DNA from: Nitrospirota bacterium | GTDB lineage: Bacteria; Nitrospirota_A; Leptospirillia; Leptospirillales; Leptospirillaceae | Assembly: GCA_021844275.1 (NCBI GenBank) | Contig: JAKBTR010000015.1 | Coordinates: 1-6,151 of the forward strand | Length of the DNA: 6,151 nt | Direction: 5' to 3' | Part shown: one piece after another, positions 1 to 5,999 of the stretch | Numbering within the stretch: position 1 is the stretch's first letter | Layout of the letters: the number at the start of each line of letters is the position of its first letter | Program-made: the position numbers and the translations under genes | Notes under the pieces: model-generated | The model's input: the letters and a program-made list of their open reading frames with translations, nothing else | The model's database searches: none | What the model was told of the DNA's origin: nothing

Positions 1-715
1 GAACGACTGAAGTTGGTCCACCGAGTGTTGCTTCATCGAGACCATCTCCATGCACGACGCAAAAGGACTTCCGCCCCATCATGGCAAGCACGGAAGAAGT
101 TTTGGACACCATCGGCAAGGACGCCACCCCGACGATCTGCCGCCGGATCCGGGCCGGGTTCGCCAGGGGCGCGACGAGATTGAATATCGTCCGAATCCCG
201 AGGCTTTTTCGAAGGGGGGCCAAAATTTTGAGAGCCGGATGATACAGCGGAGCCCAAAGAAATGTAATCCCTTGCCGGGAAAGCATTTCCGAAGCTTTTC
301 CCGGATCAAGATCTATCCGGATCCCAAGGGCTTCCAGAACATCCGCGCTTCCAGAACGACTGGAGATCGCCCGGTTTCCATGCTTGACGACCGGAATCCC
401 GGCTCCCGCAAGCAGAAAAGAGACGGTCGTCGATATATTAAAGCTGCCGGAACCGTCCCCTCCCGTCCCGCAGGTGTCGAACAAATCCTCCGCCATCCCT
501 TCCGGGACGGGAAAAGGAACCAGATGCTCCTGGAGGGAATCCAAGGTTCCTGCCATCTCTTCCTCCGTTTCTCCACGGAAGGAAAGAACTGTCAGAACCG
601 CCGCTATCTCTGAATCCTTCAGCTGCCCTTCGAGAGCTGCATCCATCCATTCCTTCATGACCTGCCGCTCCAGTTGGCCACCTTTGACGAGCAAGGGCAA
701 GACCGGAAAAGTCAT
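1..715 (-). CDS. trpD: Anthranilate phosphoribosyltransferase, N-terminal part (runs off left edge)
   Basis: TrpD transfers the phosphoribosyl group of PRPP to anthranilate, the second step of tryptophan synthesis, in the cytoplasm. The frame opens at an ATG at 715 and stays open to the window edge, giving 238 residues of a family usually about 340 long. Seen motifs: the PRPP-binding [15 protein letters not shown] at 82-96, KHGNRAISS at 111-119 followed by [11 protein letters not shown] at 121-131, HPALK at 159-163, [11 protein letters not shown] before APLANPA, and [10 protein letters not shown] near the visible end. These are the characteristic TrpD signatures, in the right order, with no frameshift. 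The start overlaps the trpG stop as ATGA (715-712). No clear Shine-Dalgarno lies upstream, so translation probably depends on coupling to trpG. The C-terminal third and the stop codon lie outside the window. Confidence 0.97.
   Translation of the reverse strand, partial: MTFPVLPLLVKGGQLERQVMKEWMDAALEGQLKDSEIAAVLTVLSFRGETEEEMAGTLDSLQEHLVPFPVPEGMAEDLFDTCGTGGDGSGSFNISTTVSFLLAGAGIPVVKHGNRAISSRSGSADVLEALGIRIDLDPGKASEMLSRQGITFLWAPLYHPALKILAPLRKSLGIRTIFNLVAPLANPARIRRQIVGVASLPMVSKTSSVLAMMGRKSFCVVHGDGLDEATLGGPTSVV
712..715 (-). promoter_or_regulatory. ATGA stop/start overlap coupling trpG to trpD
   Basis: The trpD ATG (715-713) overlaps the trpG TGA (714-712). No SD-like sequence is found in the 20 nt upstream, so trpD translation probably relies on ribosomes finishing trpG. 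Such coupling keeps the subunits of sequential pathway enzymes in balance. Confidence 0.85.
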
Positions 716-1308
716 GGAGATTCGACCAGAAGGGAACCTTCTGCCAGGCGCAGAAAATTGGCCAGCATCTGCTTCCCCTGAACGGTCAAAATGGATTCGG
801 GATGAAACTGGACCCCCCAGACAGGAAGAGTTCTGTGTGCGAGTCCCATAATCTCGCCTTCACGGGTCCATGCCGTAATCTTCAGGGAATCCGGCAGGGA
901 CTCACGAGAGACAACGAGAGAATGATATCGCGTTGCTTCGAATGGATTATCGATCTCCCGAAAAAGTTCGGAATCATCATGCAAGATCATGGACGTCTTC
1001 CCATGCATCAGGCGAGGGGCCCGAACGACTTTTCCTCCGAACATCTCCCCGATGACCTGATGTCCCAGACAAACCCCCAGAATCGGCAGCTTGCCCGAGA
1101 GTTCCTGGACAACATCACGACATACCCCGGAATGGGAAGGGTCTCCGGGCCCCGGAGAAAGGACGACACCTGCATAGCCTCTTTTCCTGATCTCGCTGAT
1201 TGTGATCTGGTCGTTCCTCACAACATCCATCTCACAGCCAAGTTCCCAGAAGTACTGGACCAGGTTGTACGTGAACGAATCATAATTGTCGATCATCAAA
1301 AGAGCCAT
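712..1308 (-). CDS. trpG: Anthranilate synthase glutamine amidotransferase subunit (component II)
   Basis: This class I glutamine amidotransferase releases ammonia from glutamine and passes it to TrpE for anthranilate formation. At 198 residues it has the normal length of a free-standing TrpG. Seen: the N-terminal [11 protein letters not shown], the oxyanion-hole loop SPGPGDP at 51-57, the nucleophile Cys80 in GVCLGHQ, and the remaining triad residues His169 and Glu171 in [13 protein letters not shown] at 127-131 is the usual region contacting the synthase subunit. The ATG at 1308 lies inside the end of trpE (13-nt overlap). A GGGGAAGAGGG stretch at 1322-1312 supplies a ribosome site. The stop overlaps the trpD start. 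Sequences of this type can also serve as PabA for folate synthesis, but direct linkage to trpE and trpD argues for tryptophan as the main role. No TrpG-TrpD fusion is present. Confidence 0.97.
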   Translation of the reverse strand: MALLMIDNYDSFTYNLVQYFWELGCEMDVVRNDQITISEIRKRGYAGVVLSPGPGDPSHSGVCRDVVQELSGKLPILGVCLGHQVIGEMFGGKVVRAPRLMHGKTSMILHDDSELFREIDNPFEATRYHSLVVSRESLPDSLKITAWTREGEIMGLAHRTLPVWGVQFHPESILTVQGKQMLANFLRLAEGSLLVESP

Positions 1309-2801
1309 GGTCCCTCTTCCCCGTTCGCGATGCGGAAAGCCCGCATCATGGCCTGGGCCTTCATTTGGACTTCCTTCTCCTCTTTCTCGGGGATGGAGTC
1401 TGCCACAATTCCCGCTCCGGCCTGAAAAAACGCTTTTCTTCCATGGACGAAAATCGAACGGATGGCGATTGCGAGGTCGCAGTCTCCCGAGAGGGAAAGC
1501 GTTCCGACCGCCCCTGCATAAGGGCCCCTCCGACGATCCTCCAGATTTTCGATGATCTCCATCGCCCGGATTTTCGGTGCTCCGGATAAGGTGCCTGCTG
1601 GAAAGACCGCCCGAATGACGTCGAACATATCCTTCCCTTTCTCCAGAATGCCTTCAACATGCGAGACAATATGGATAACATGGGAATACTTTTCAAGTAC
1701 CATCATCTCGGTGACGCAGACTGTTCCTTTTTGGGAAACCCGTCCTACATCGTTTCTCCCGAGATCGACCAGCATGACATGTTCGGCGCGTTCTTTCGGA
1801 TCCGACAACAGTTCCCGGGAGTTCTCTTCGTCTTCCTCGTTCGAACCGGACCTTCGGATGGTGCCAGCGATCGGTCTCAGTTCGATTTTTTCCCCGCGGA
1901 TCCTGACCAGAAGTTCCGGCGAAGAACCCACCAGGGCCCGATCTCCATCTTCCACCAGAAAGAGATACGGAGAAGGATTGATGGATCGGAGAACCCGGTA
2001 AAGCCGGAGCGCGTCTCCTTCAAAGTCCAGGGAAAACCGCTTGGAAATGACAATCTGAAAAATATCTCCGGCACGAATATGCTCCTGACAATCGAGCACA
2101 TTTTGACGAAATACTTCGGAAGAAGGGGTTTCCGTCACCACGATGGGTCGCCTGTCCTTATCCTCCATAAAATCAACGGAACGATTCTTTGCGGAACGGA
2201 CGAAAGATGCCAGATCGGCTTCTGCCGAATCATAGATCGTATCGGGATCGCTGCCCGAGGGGATTTCATACCATTTGACAACCCGGATCCTCTGGGTCAT
2301 ATGATCGAAGACGGCCAAATACTCTGGAAAAACAAAGCTCAGATCCGGGAAATCTTCCTGGACCGGCAACAGAGAAGGCAGTCTTTCAAAAGTCCGGACC
2401 ATGTCGTATGAGAAGTAGCCGACCAGCCCCCCTGTCATACCTTCAGGTAACCCGCCAGGATCGATTTCCATCTGGGCAAGTTCCTTGCGCAACAGATCCA
2501 GAAGATCTCCTCGCAAAGACTTTTTTTCCGGAAGACCATCGTTGGAAAAACGGGTCACGACAAGACCTTCGTCGATCCGTCCCTCAAATCGGAAGCGGAC
2601 TCCGGAGCCTACATAGGAGAATCGGCCCCATTTTTCTCCTCCGACAACACTTTCCAGAAGAAACCCTCTTTTCTCTCGAGGGAAAGCACTATAAAGCTGA
2701 ACCGGCGTCAGGTCGTCGGAAAGAATTTCTCCGGAGAAGGAAACCCATCGATGCCTTTTTGTTTTTTCCCGAAATTCGGCACGGGTGCAGATGTTCATCA
2801 T
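1296..2801 (-). CDS. trpE: Anthranilate synthase component I
   Basis: TrpE converts chorismate to anthranilate using ammonia delivered by TrpG; it is the committed and normally feedback-inhibited step of the pathway. The 501-residue length is typical. The tryptophan-binding regulatory region is visible as LLES at 48-51 and NPSPYLFL at 275-282, so feedback inhibition is probably retained. The chorismate-binding domain shows SSPELL at 293-298, RPIAGT at 309-314, [15 protein letters not shown] at 337-351 with the catalytic-region His341, [17 protein letters not shown] at 400-416 and [13 protein letters not shown] at 462-474. Anthranilate synthase is favoured over PabB or isochorismate synthase because of the regulatory motifs and the adjacent trpG-trpD. 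Two ATG codons are in tandem (2801 and 2798). The first overlaps the stop of the upstream activator gene as ATGA. AAGGA lies at 2818-2814. Confidence 0.97.
   Translation of the reverse strand: MMNICTRAEFREKTKRHRWVSFSGEILSDDLTPVQLYSAFPREKRGFLLESVVGGEKWGRFSYVGSGVRFRFEGRIDEGLVVTRFSNDGLPEKKSLRGDLLDLLRKELAQMEIDPGGLPEGMTGGLVGYFSYDMVRTFERLPSLLPVQEDFPDLSFVFPEYLAVFDHMTQRIRVVKWYEIPSGSDPDTIYDSAEADLASFVRSAKNRSVDFMEDKDRRPIVVTETPSSEVFRQNVLDCQEHIRAGDIFQIVISKRFSLDFEGDALRLYRVLRSINPSPYLFLVEDGDRALVGSSPELLVRIRGEKIELRPIAGTIRRSGSNEEDEENSRELLSDPKERAEHVMLVDLGRNDVGRVSQKGTVCVTEMMVLEKYSHVIHIVSHVEGILEKGKDMFDVIRAVFPAGTLSGAPKIRAMEIIENLEDRRRGPYAGAVGTLSLSGDCDLAIAIRSIFVHGRKAFFQAGAGIVADSIPEKEEKEVQMKAQAMMRAFRIANGEEGPWLF
2798..2801 (-). 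promoter_or_regulatory. ATGA stop/start overlap coupling the activator gene to trpE
   Basis: Read on the minus strand, the first ATG of trpE (2801-2799) shares two bases with the TGA stop of the sigma-54 activator (2800-2798). AAGGA at 2818-2814 lies 12 nt ahead, rather far, so termination-reinitiation is the likely mode. This leaves no room for a leader peptide or attenuator between the two genes. Confidence 0.85.
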
Positions 2802-4219
2802 GCCATTTTCATTTCCTTAAGCCTTCTCCAAAGGGTTGAACGACCCATGGACAGCCTTCTCGCCACCTCCGAAACATTGCCTCCGGATTCGGCCATGGCC
2901 ATCCTGATCATTTCTTCCTCGACATAACGGACAGGATTTTCTTCCATCATGGCCAGTTCCAGAAAAGAGGATTGTGATTGGGCAGGAAAAAGATCCCCCG
3001 GAAGATGCCGGAGATCTATCCGGCTATCATTGCAAAGGAGAGCCGCATGCTCGATGATGTTCTGAAGCTCCCGGATATTGCCGGGGTAATGATAGTTCAA
3101 AAGAACTTTCATCGCTTCGGAAGTCAAACCCTGAATGTTTTTTCCCAACTCGGCGTTGTAACGGTCTATAAAAGACTGGATCAAAAGCGGCAGATCCTCC
3201 TGACGCTCACGAAGAGGAGGCAGGGTTACAGGAATGACCCGCAAACGGTAGTAAAGATCCTTTCGAAAGCCCCCTTCTTCCATGGCTTGTTTAAGATCCC
3301 GATTGGTGGCGGCGATCACCCGAACGTCCACCTTGACCGTTTTGGTTCCCCCCACACGCTCGAATTCTTCTTCCTGAAGAACCCGCAGGAGCTTGACCTG
3401 CATGGCCGGAGAAATTTCACCGATCTCGTCCAGAAAAAGTGTCCCTCCGGAAGCCAACTCAAAGCGGCCAGGACGACTCTGGACTGCACCGGTAAAAGCA
3501 CCTTTCACATGACCGAACAGCTCGGACTCCAGAACACCTTCCGACAATGCCGCACAATTCAGCTTGACGAAGGGCCCTTCGCGCCGGGAACTGTTCTCAT
3601 GCAAGGCATGTGCGACAAGCTCCTTGCCTGTGCCGCTTTCTCCTTCGATCAGAACGGTCGACTTGCTTTGGGCTATGACCGGCAACAGATCGAATATCTC
3701 TTGCATCTTTTCGCTACGACCGATAATCCGGCCGAAAGAATAACGCCCTTTGAGTTCTTCTTTCAAGGCGACGATCTGAGAGATGTCGTGAAAAATTTCG
3801 ACACCACCAAAGACTTTTCCGGAAGAGTCCTTGAGAAGAGCCGTATTCAAACGGAGAACCCTTCGACGACCCAACGAGTCCACGAGGGAAATCTCCATAT
3901 TTCGGATGGGCTCGCCCGTTTCGACCGTTTTGGCGAGAACACAACGGGCCTGGCACTCCGAAGAGTTCACGACTTTCCGGCAATCGGAAGGAGGGGGGGT
4001 ACCGTCGCGGCTTTTCAAAATCTCCCGGGCGGCCCGATTCATATAAAGGACTTTCTTGTCGAGCCCAATGGCGACGACACCTTCTTCCAGGGAATCCAGA
4101 ATCGCCTGGGCGTCGGACGGAGAGCCTCCCGGGGGAAACGAATTCAGGCCCCTGCCTGAAGCGCCGTTTTCTTCAGGGTTTCCGGAAAAAGACCTGATGG
4201 AAACCGGTTGGGACTTCAT
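2798..4219 (-). CDS. Sigma-54-dependent transcriptional activator (PAS, AAA+, Fis-type HTH)
   Basis: Bacterial enhancer-binding proteins of this class hydrolyse ATP to open promoters held by RNA polymerase with sigma-54. Of 473 residues, about 1-35 look disordered. Residues 36-150 form a PAS-like sensor ending in [10 protein letters not shown], with a cysteine cluster C80, C89, C93. The AAA+ domain (about 163-390) has Walker A GESGTGKE at 193-200, the sigma-54 contact loop GAFTGA at 240-245, Walker B GGTLFLDE at 258-265, arginine-finger region [10 protein letters not shown] at 318-327 and sensor II PGNIREL at 379-385. The C-terminus (about 445-470) is a Fis-type helix-turn-helix. There is no phosphoreceiver domain, so input is probably through the PAS. 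AAGGG at 4231-4227, 7 nt before the ATG, supports the start. It lies 4 nt after the ferredoxin gene and overlaps trpE by 4 nt. The signal and target promoters are unknown. Confidence 0.95.
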   Translation of the reverse strand: MKSQPVSIRSFSGNPEENGASGRGLNSFPPGGSPSDAQAILDSLEEGVVAIGLDKKVLYMNRAAREILKSRDGTPPPSDCRKVVNSSECQARCVLAKTVETGEPIRNMEISLVDSLGRRRVLRLNTALLKDSSGKVFGGVEIFHDISQIVALKEELKGRYSFGRIIGRSEKMQEIFDLLPVIAQSKSTVLIEGESGTGKELVAHALHENSSRREGPFVKLNCAALSEGVLESELFGHVKGAFTGAVQSRPGRFELASGGTLFLDEIGEISPAMQVKLLRVLQEEEFERVGGTKTVKVDVRVIAATNRDLKQAMEEGGFRKDLYYRLRVIPVTLPPLRERQEDLPLLIQSFIDRYNAELGKNIQGLTSEAMKVLLNYHYPGNIRELQNIIEHAALLCNDSRIDLRHLPGDLFPAQSQSSFLELAMMEENPVRYVEEEMIRMAMAESGGNVSEVARRLSMGRSTLWRRLKEMKMA

Positions 4220-4234
4220 TGGCCTACCCTTTTC
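4220..4234 (-). promoter_or_regulatory. Ribosome binding site of the sigma-54 activator
   Basis: GAAAAGGG at 4234-4227 precedes the ATG at 4219 with a 7-nt spacer, and the ferredoxin TAG stop (4226-4224) lies in that spacer. This suggests ribosomes finishing the ferredoxin can re-initiate on the regulator, and it supports the chosen start. Confidence 0.7.
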
Positions 4235-4415
4235 GAATAACAGAGAGTGCCGCTACCGGACAAGAAAAAATACAGTAACGGCAGAGTGTACAGAAGGCGT
4301 TATTTTTCTCTCCCATAATAGACAGGATACCCGTCGGACAGATCTCTTCGCACTCTCCGCAAAAGGTACAGAGGGTATCGTCAAGGGTGATTTTTCCTTC
4401 TGCAATGACTTTCAT
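4224..4415 (-). CDS. Small 2[4Fe-4S] ferredoxin
   Basis: A 63-residue soluble electron carrier with two complete cluster motifs. The first is C16-x2-C19-x2-C22-x3-C26-P and the second is C42-x2-C45-x2-C48-x3-C52-P. In the bacterial 8Fe fold the fourth cysteine of each motif ligates the opposite cluster. The spacing is regular, with no insertion between motifs, unlike the Alvin-type ferredoxins that carry a longer loop. There is no signal peptide, so it should be cytoplasmic. The ATG at 4415 is preceded by AGGTG at 4427-4423 (7-nt spacer), within the end of the Nudix gene, whose stop is 4 nt upstream. The next gene, a sigma-54 activator with a cysteine-bearing sensor domain, starts 4 nt downstream. 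Its redox partner cannot be told from the sequence. It could be an electron donor or a companion of the regulator. Confidence 0.93.
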   Translation of the reverse strand: MKVIAEGKITLDDTLCTFCGECEEICPTGILSIMGEKNNAFCTLCRYCIFSCPVAALSVIRKG

Positions 4416-4419
4416 GATA

Positions 4420-5037
4420 TCACACCTGTCCGGTCCTTCCTTCGGAGTTTCCCGGAACCCCCAACATATTCAGAACCAGAAGAAGCCCGACAATCGATTT
4501 TGCGTCCGTGATCTCACCTGACAGTATCATTCGTTGAATGTCCATGAAAGGGAAAAGAAGAATATCCTCGATCGTCTCGCCGTCTTCCGGGTGACTTTCC
4601 TCCAGTCTCCCGTCCGTGGAAAGGAAAAGATGGATACGCTCGTCACAGAATCCCGGAGTCGTCCGGATGGATGCCAGAAGTGTTAACTTTCCTCCCACGA
4701 CACCCGTCTCTTCCGCAAGCTCACGAAGCGCGGCTTCTCGAATATTTTCTTCCGGGTCCACTTTCCCTGCGGGGATTTCCAGAATCGACCCGGCAATAGA
4801 AGGGCGAAACTGCCGGATCAGAAGAATCTTTCCTTCGATGACAGGAACAATTGCCACACCCTCTCCAAAAAGAACCGTTTCATGTCGGTGGATCCTGTTC
4901 CTCTCATCCTGCCATTGTTCTATCGAAACGGATATCCGTTTTCCGGTGTAAACCCTGATATCGTTGGAAGACAGGTGCGTAAGGGCGTTTTTGCCAGTAC
5001 CGGATTCGATATTGTCCGGCAGGTCAGGGGACAGCAT
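4420..5037 (-). CDS. Nudix hydrolase, ADP-ribose pyrophosphatase-like
   Basis: Nudix enzymes cleave nucleoside diphosphates linked to another group, using divalent metal ions. The 205-residue protein carries a perfect Nudix box (GX5EX7REUXEEXGU) from G91 to V113, with metal-binding core R105-E-L-A-E-E110. A strongly conserved TTPGFCDE at 126-133, with Pro128 about 15 residues after the box, is the usual hallmark of the ADP-ribose pyrophosphatase subfamily, which yields AMP and ribose 5-phosphate. HETVLFGEGVAIVPV at 52-66 and LLIRQFRPSIAGSILEIPAG at 72-91 also fit that subfamily. The N-terminal 25 residues are not conserved in character. The ATG at 5037 overlaps the upstream membrane-protein gene by 14 nt and has only a weak GAGCG upstream, suggesting coupled translation. 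Substrate is inferred from motifs only; other sugar nucleotides are possible. Confidence 0.9.
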   Translation of the reverse strand: MLSPDLPDNIESGTGKNALTHLSSNDIRVYTGKRISVSIEQWQDERNRIHRHETVLFGEGVAIVPVIEGKILLIRQFRPSIAGSILEIPAGKVDPEENIREAALRELAEETGVVGGKLTLLASIRTTPGFCDERIHLFLSTDGRLEESHPEDGETIEDILLFPFMDIQRMILSGEITDAKSIVGLLLVLNMLGVPGNSEGRTGQV

Positions 5038-5632
5038 TGCGGTTTCGCGCTCGACCGATGTAATACAGAACGGCCATCAATGCTAAGATCAGAAACGAAC
5101 CGATTCCCGAAAGGGCACCGATCGAAGAACGAAATCCATAAGAAGGAGTGCGTGCGGGATTATAGATGATAAAGAGCATGGCATAGACTGAATATGCCGT
5201 AACCACCGAAAAAATGAAGCAGATGAGCGTTACCCATCCCAGCCTTCGATGAACCAGGGGATTCTTGACAAGAACTCTTTGTCCGCTTTCAACAGCACTC
5301 GAAATAAAACCGTTAAAGACCACGATTCCCGTCAATACCAGAGCAGCGGTCGAAACCAGAGAATGAAAGATGATCACAGGATAGTACACCAGATATTTCA
5401 CGAAATCCGGTCCCCCAAATCCGATGATACCAACAATGTATTGCTGGGCGAGATACATCAAAAACCAGGCAGCGACCAGAACTGCGGAAACAAGCATCGT
5501 GTTGTGGTGAAGTGTTCCTCTGTGTTTCCTTCCAAAGAATCCACCCAATCCGAGAAAACTGAAGACAACCGTCTCGGACGTCACGGTCAGATCCCACCAG
5601 AAGTCCGCTTTCGTACCCAAAAATCCGTGCAT
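5024..5632 (-). CDS. Multi-helix membrane protein, DUF420/CtaM-like
   Basis: A 202-residue integral membrane protein with about five predicted helices, at roughly 12-32, 46-70, 80-108, 131-157 and 170-192, by hydrophobicity read by eye. Histidines sit at helix ends: H42 and H43 in HRGTLHHNTM, H90 in IIFHS and H128 in LVHRRLGW. This pattern, with WFLMYL in the second helix and KYLVYY before the third, resembles the DUF420 family, whose Firmicutes member CtaM/YozB is needed for maturation of aa3-type oxidase. The resemblance is from memory of the pattern, and the protein is somewhat longer than typical members. The frame is open back to an ATG at 5800, but that extension would overlap the upstream gene by 152 nt and has no family-like sequence. 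The ATG at 5632 has AAGGGAG at 5649-5643 and follows the previous stop by 16 nt, so it is preferred. Confidence 0.8.
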   Translation of the reverse strand: MHGFLGTKADFWWDLTVTSETVVFSFLGLGGFFGRKHRGTLHHNTMLVSAVLVAAWFLMYLAQQYIVGIIGFGGPDFVKYLVYYPVIIFHSLVSTAALVLTGIVVFNGFISSAVESGQRVLVKNPLVHRRLGWVTLICFIFSVVTAYSVYAMLFIIYNPARTPSYGFRSSIGALSGIGSFLILALMAVLYYIGRARNRNAVP

Positions 5633-5651
5633 GATGTTTTTGCTCCCTTCA
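5633..5651 (-). promoter_or_regulatory. Ribosome binding site that fixes the DUF420-like start
   Basis: Reading the minus strand, the TGA stop of the small membrane protein (5651-5649) runs straight into AAGGGAG (5649-5643), followed by a 10-nt A-rich spacer and the ATG at 5632. This is the best SD-start pair near the 5' end of that frame and supports the short form over the longer frame opening at 5800. Confidence 0.7.
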
Positions 5652-5999
5652 TGCGTTCTTGTGCCCTGGATTGTCCTTGCTTTCCAGGGCACGGCAGACA
5701 AGATACCAGATAAAAAATGGAACAATCCCTGCAAACAGGAAAACCATTCCGAAGAGAATTGTAAACCCCAGGAACGCATCGCCCGGCGTTTTTCCGACAA
5801 GCCGGAAAAACGAGTATAAAAAATGCCCGCCCAAAAGATTAGGCACCATGAACGTATACCCGAATCCCCAAAAAGCGAAGATAGCGGTCATCAATGGATG
5901 TTTTTTCGCCAACTCCAGAACAGGTGGGCGGGAGGAGTCAGAAACCACCTCCGGTTCAACTCTTGTTTTTTTCAATGTCTTTAATCCGGGCCAGTTCAT
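5649..5999 (-). CDS. Small two-helix membrane protein, unrecognised
   Basis: I do not recognise this 116-residue protein. It has a polar N-terminal stretch (about 1-35, including PEVVSDSSRPPV), then two hydrophobic segments at about 37-58 (MTAIFAFWGFGYTFM) and 76-101 (FLGFTILFGMVFLFAGIVPFF), joined by GGHFLYSFFRLVGKTPGD. The tail is short and charged (ESKDNPGHKN). A pair of helices ahead of a DUF420-like protein could mean the two act together in the membrane, perhaps around a respiratory complex, but this is only inferred from position. The ATG at 5999 lies 44 nt inside the upstream gene and has no visible ribosome site. A TTG at residue 9, a GTG at residue 18 or the ATG at residue 37 are possible alternatives. 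It may also be the second half of a single gene interrupted at the A7 run (see 5966-5972). Confidence 0.7.
   Translation of the reverse strand: MNWPGLKTLKKTRVEPEVVSDSSRPPVLELAKKHPLMTAIFAFWGFGYTFMVPNLLGGHFLYSFFRLVGKTPGDAFLGFTILFGMVFLFAGIVPFFIWYLVCRALESKDNPGHKNA
5661..5692 (-). repeat. Perfect 10-bp inverted repeat (stem-loop) upstream of the DUF420-like gene
   Basis: GTGCCCTGGA at 5661-5670 is the exact reverse complement of TCCAGGGCAC at 5683-5692, with a 12-nt loop between. In the transcript this forms a GC-rich 10-bp stem in the last codons of the small membrane protein, ending 9 nt before that gene's stop and about 11 nt before the next ribosome site. No U-run follows, so it is not a standard intrinsic terminator. 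It could be a translational or mRNA-stability element. As DNA, its half-site centres are 22 bp apart, about two helical turns, so it could also be an operator for a dimeric protein. The coding sequence CRALESKDNPGHKN passes through it. Confidence 0.7.

Noticed and set aside
50..613. Plus-strand and alternative minus-strand open frames in the first 700 nt
   Set aside because: The continuous trpD frame on the minus strand covers the region with all family motifs. The others are basic, arginine- and proline-rich shadows.
1659..2411. Plus-strand open frame of 250 codons opposite trpE
   Set aside because: It lies wholly within trpE, whose motifs are intact, has no domain-like sequence and no supporting context.
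3993..3999. Run of seven G (C7 on the coding strand) in the activator gene, considered as a phase-variable tract
   Set aside because: The frame is intact across it (coding TPPP), the run is short, and the gene is a regulator with no other sign of phase variation.
2978..4159. Long plus-strand open frame of 393 codons opposite the sigma-54 activator
   Set aside because: It is antisense to a protein with complete AAA+ and GAFTGA motifs, and its translation shows no recognisable domain. It is a shadow of codon bias in the real gene.
4234..4251. Possible sigma-54 promoter CGGCAC-N5-GTTAT before the activator gene
   Set aside because: The -24 GG is present but the nearly invariant GC at -12 is replaced by TA. 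It also lies within the ferredoxin coding sequence.
5650..5668. Possible sigma-54 promoter GGGCAC...CGCAT before the DUF420-like gene
   Set aside because: With GGCAC as the -24 element, the GC element comes one base too early (9 rather than 10 bases between the GG and GC pairs), the TT before it is missing, and the -24 half is better explained as one arm of the inverted repeat.
5633..5800. N-terminal extension of the DUF420-like protein to an ATG at 5800
   Set aside because: It would overlap the small membrane protein by 152 nt, and the ATG at 5632 has a good AAGGGAG and follows the previous stop. I took the shorter form.
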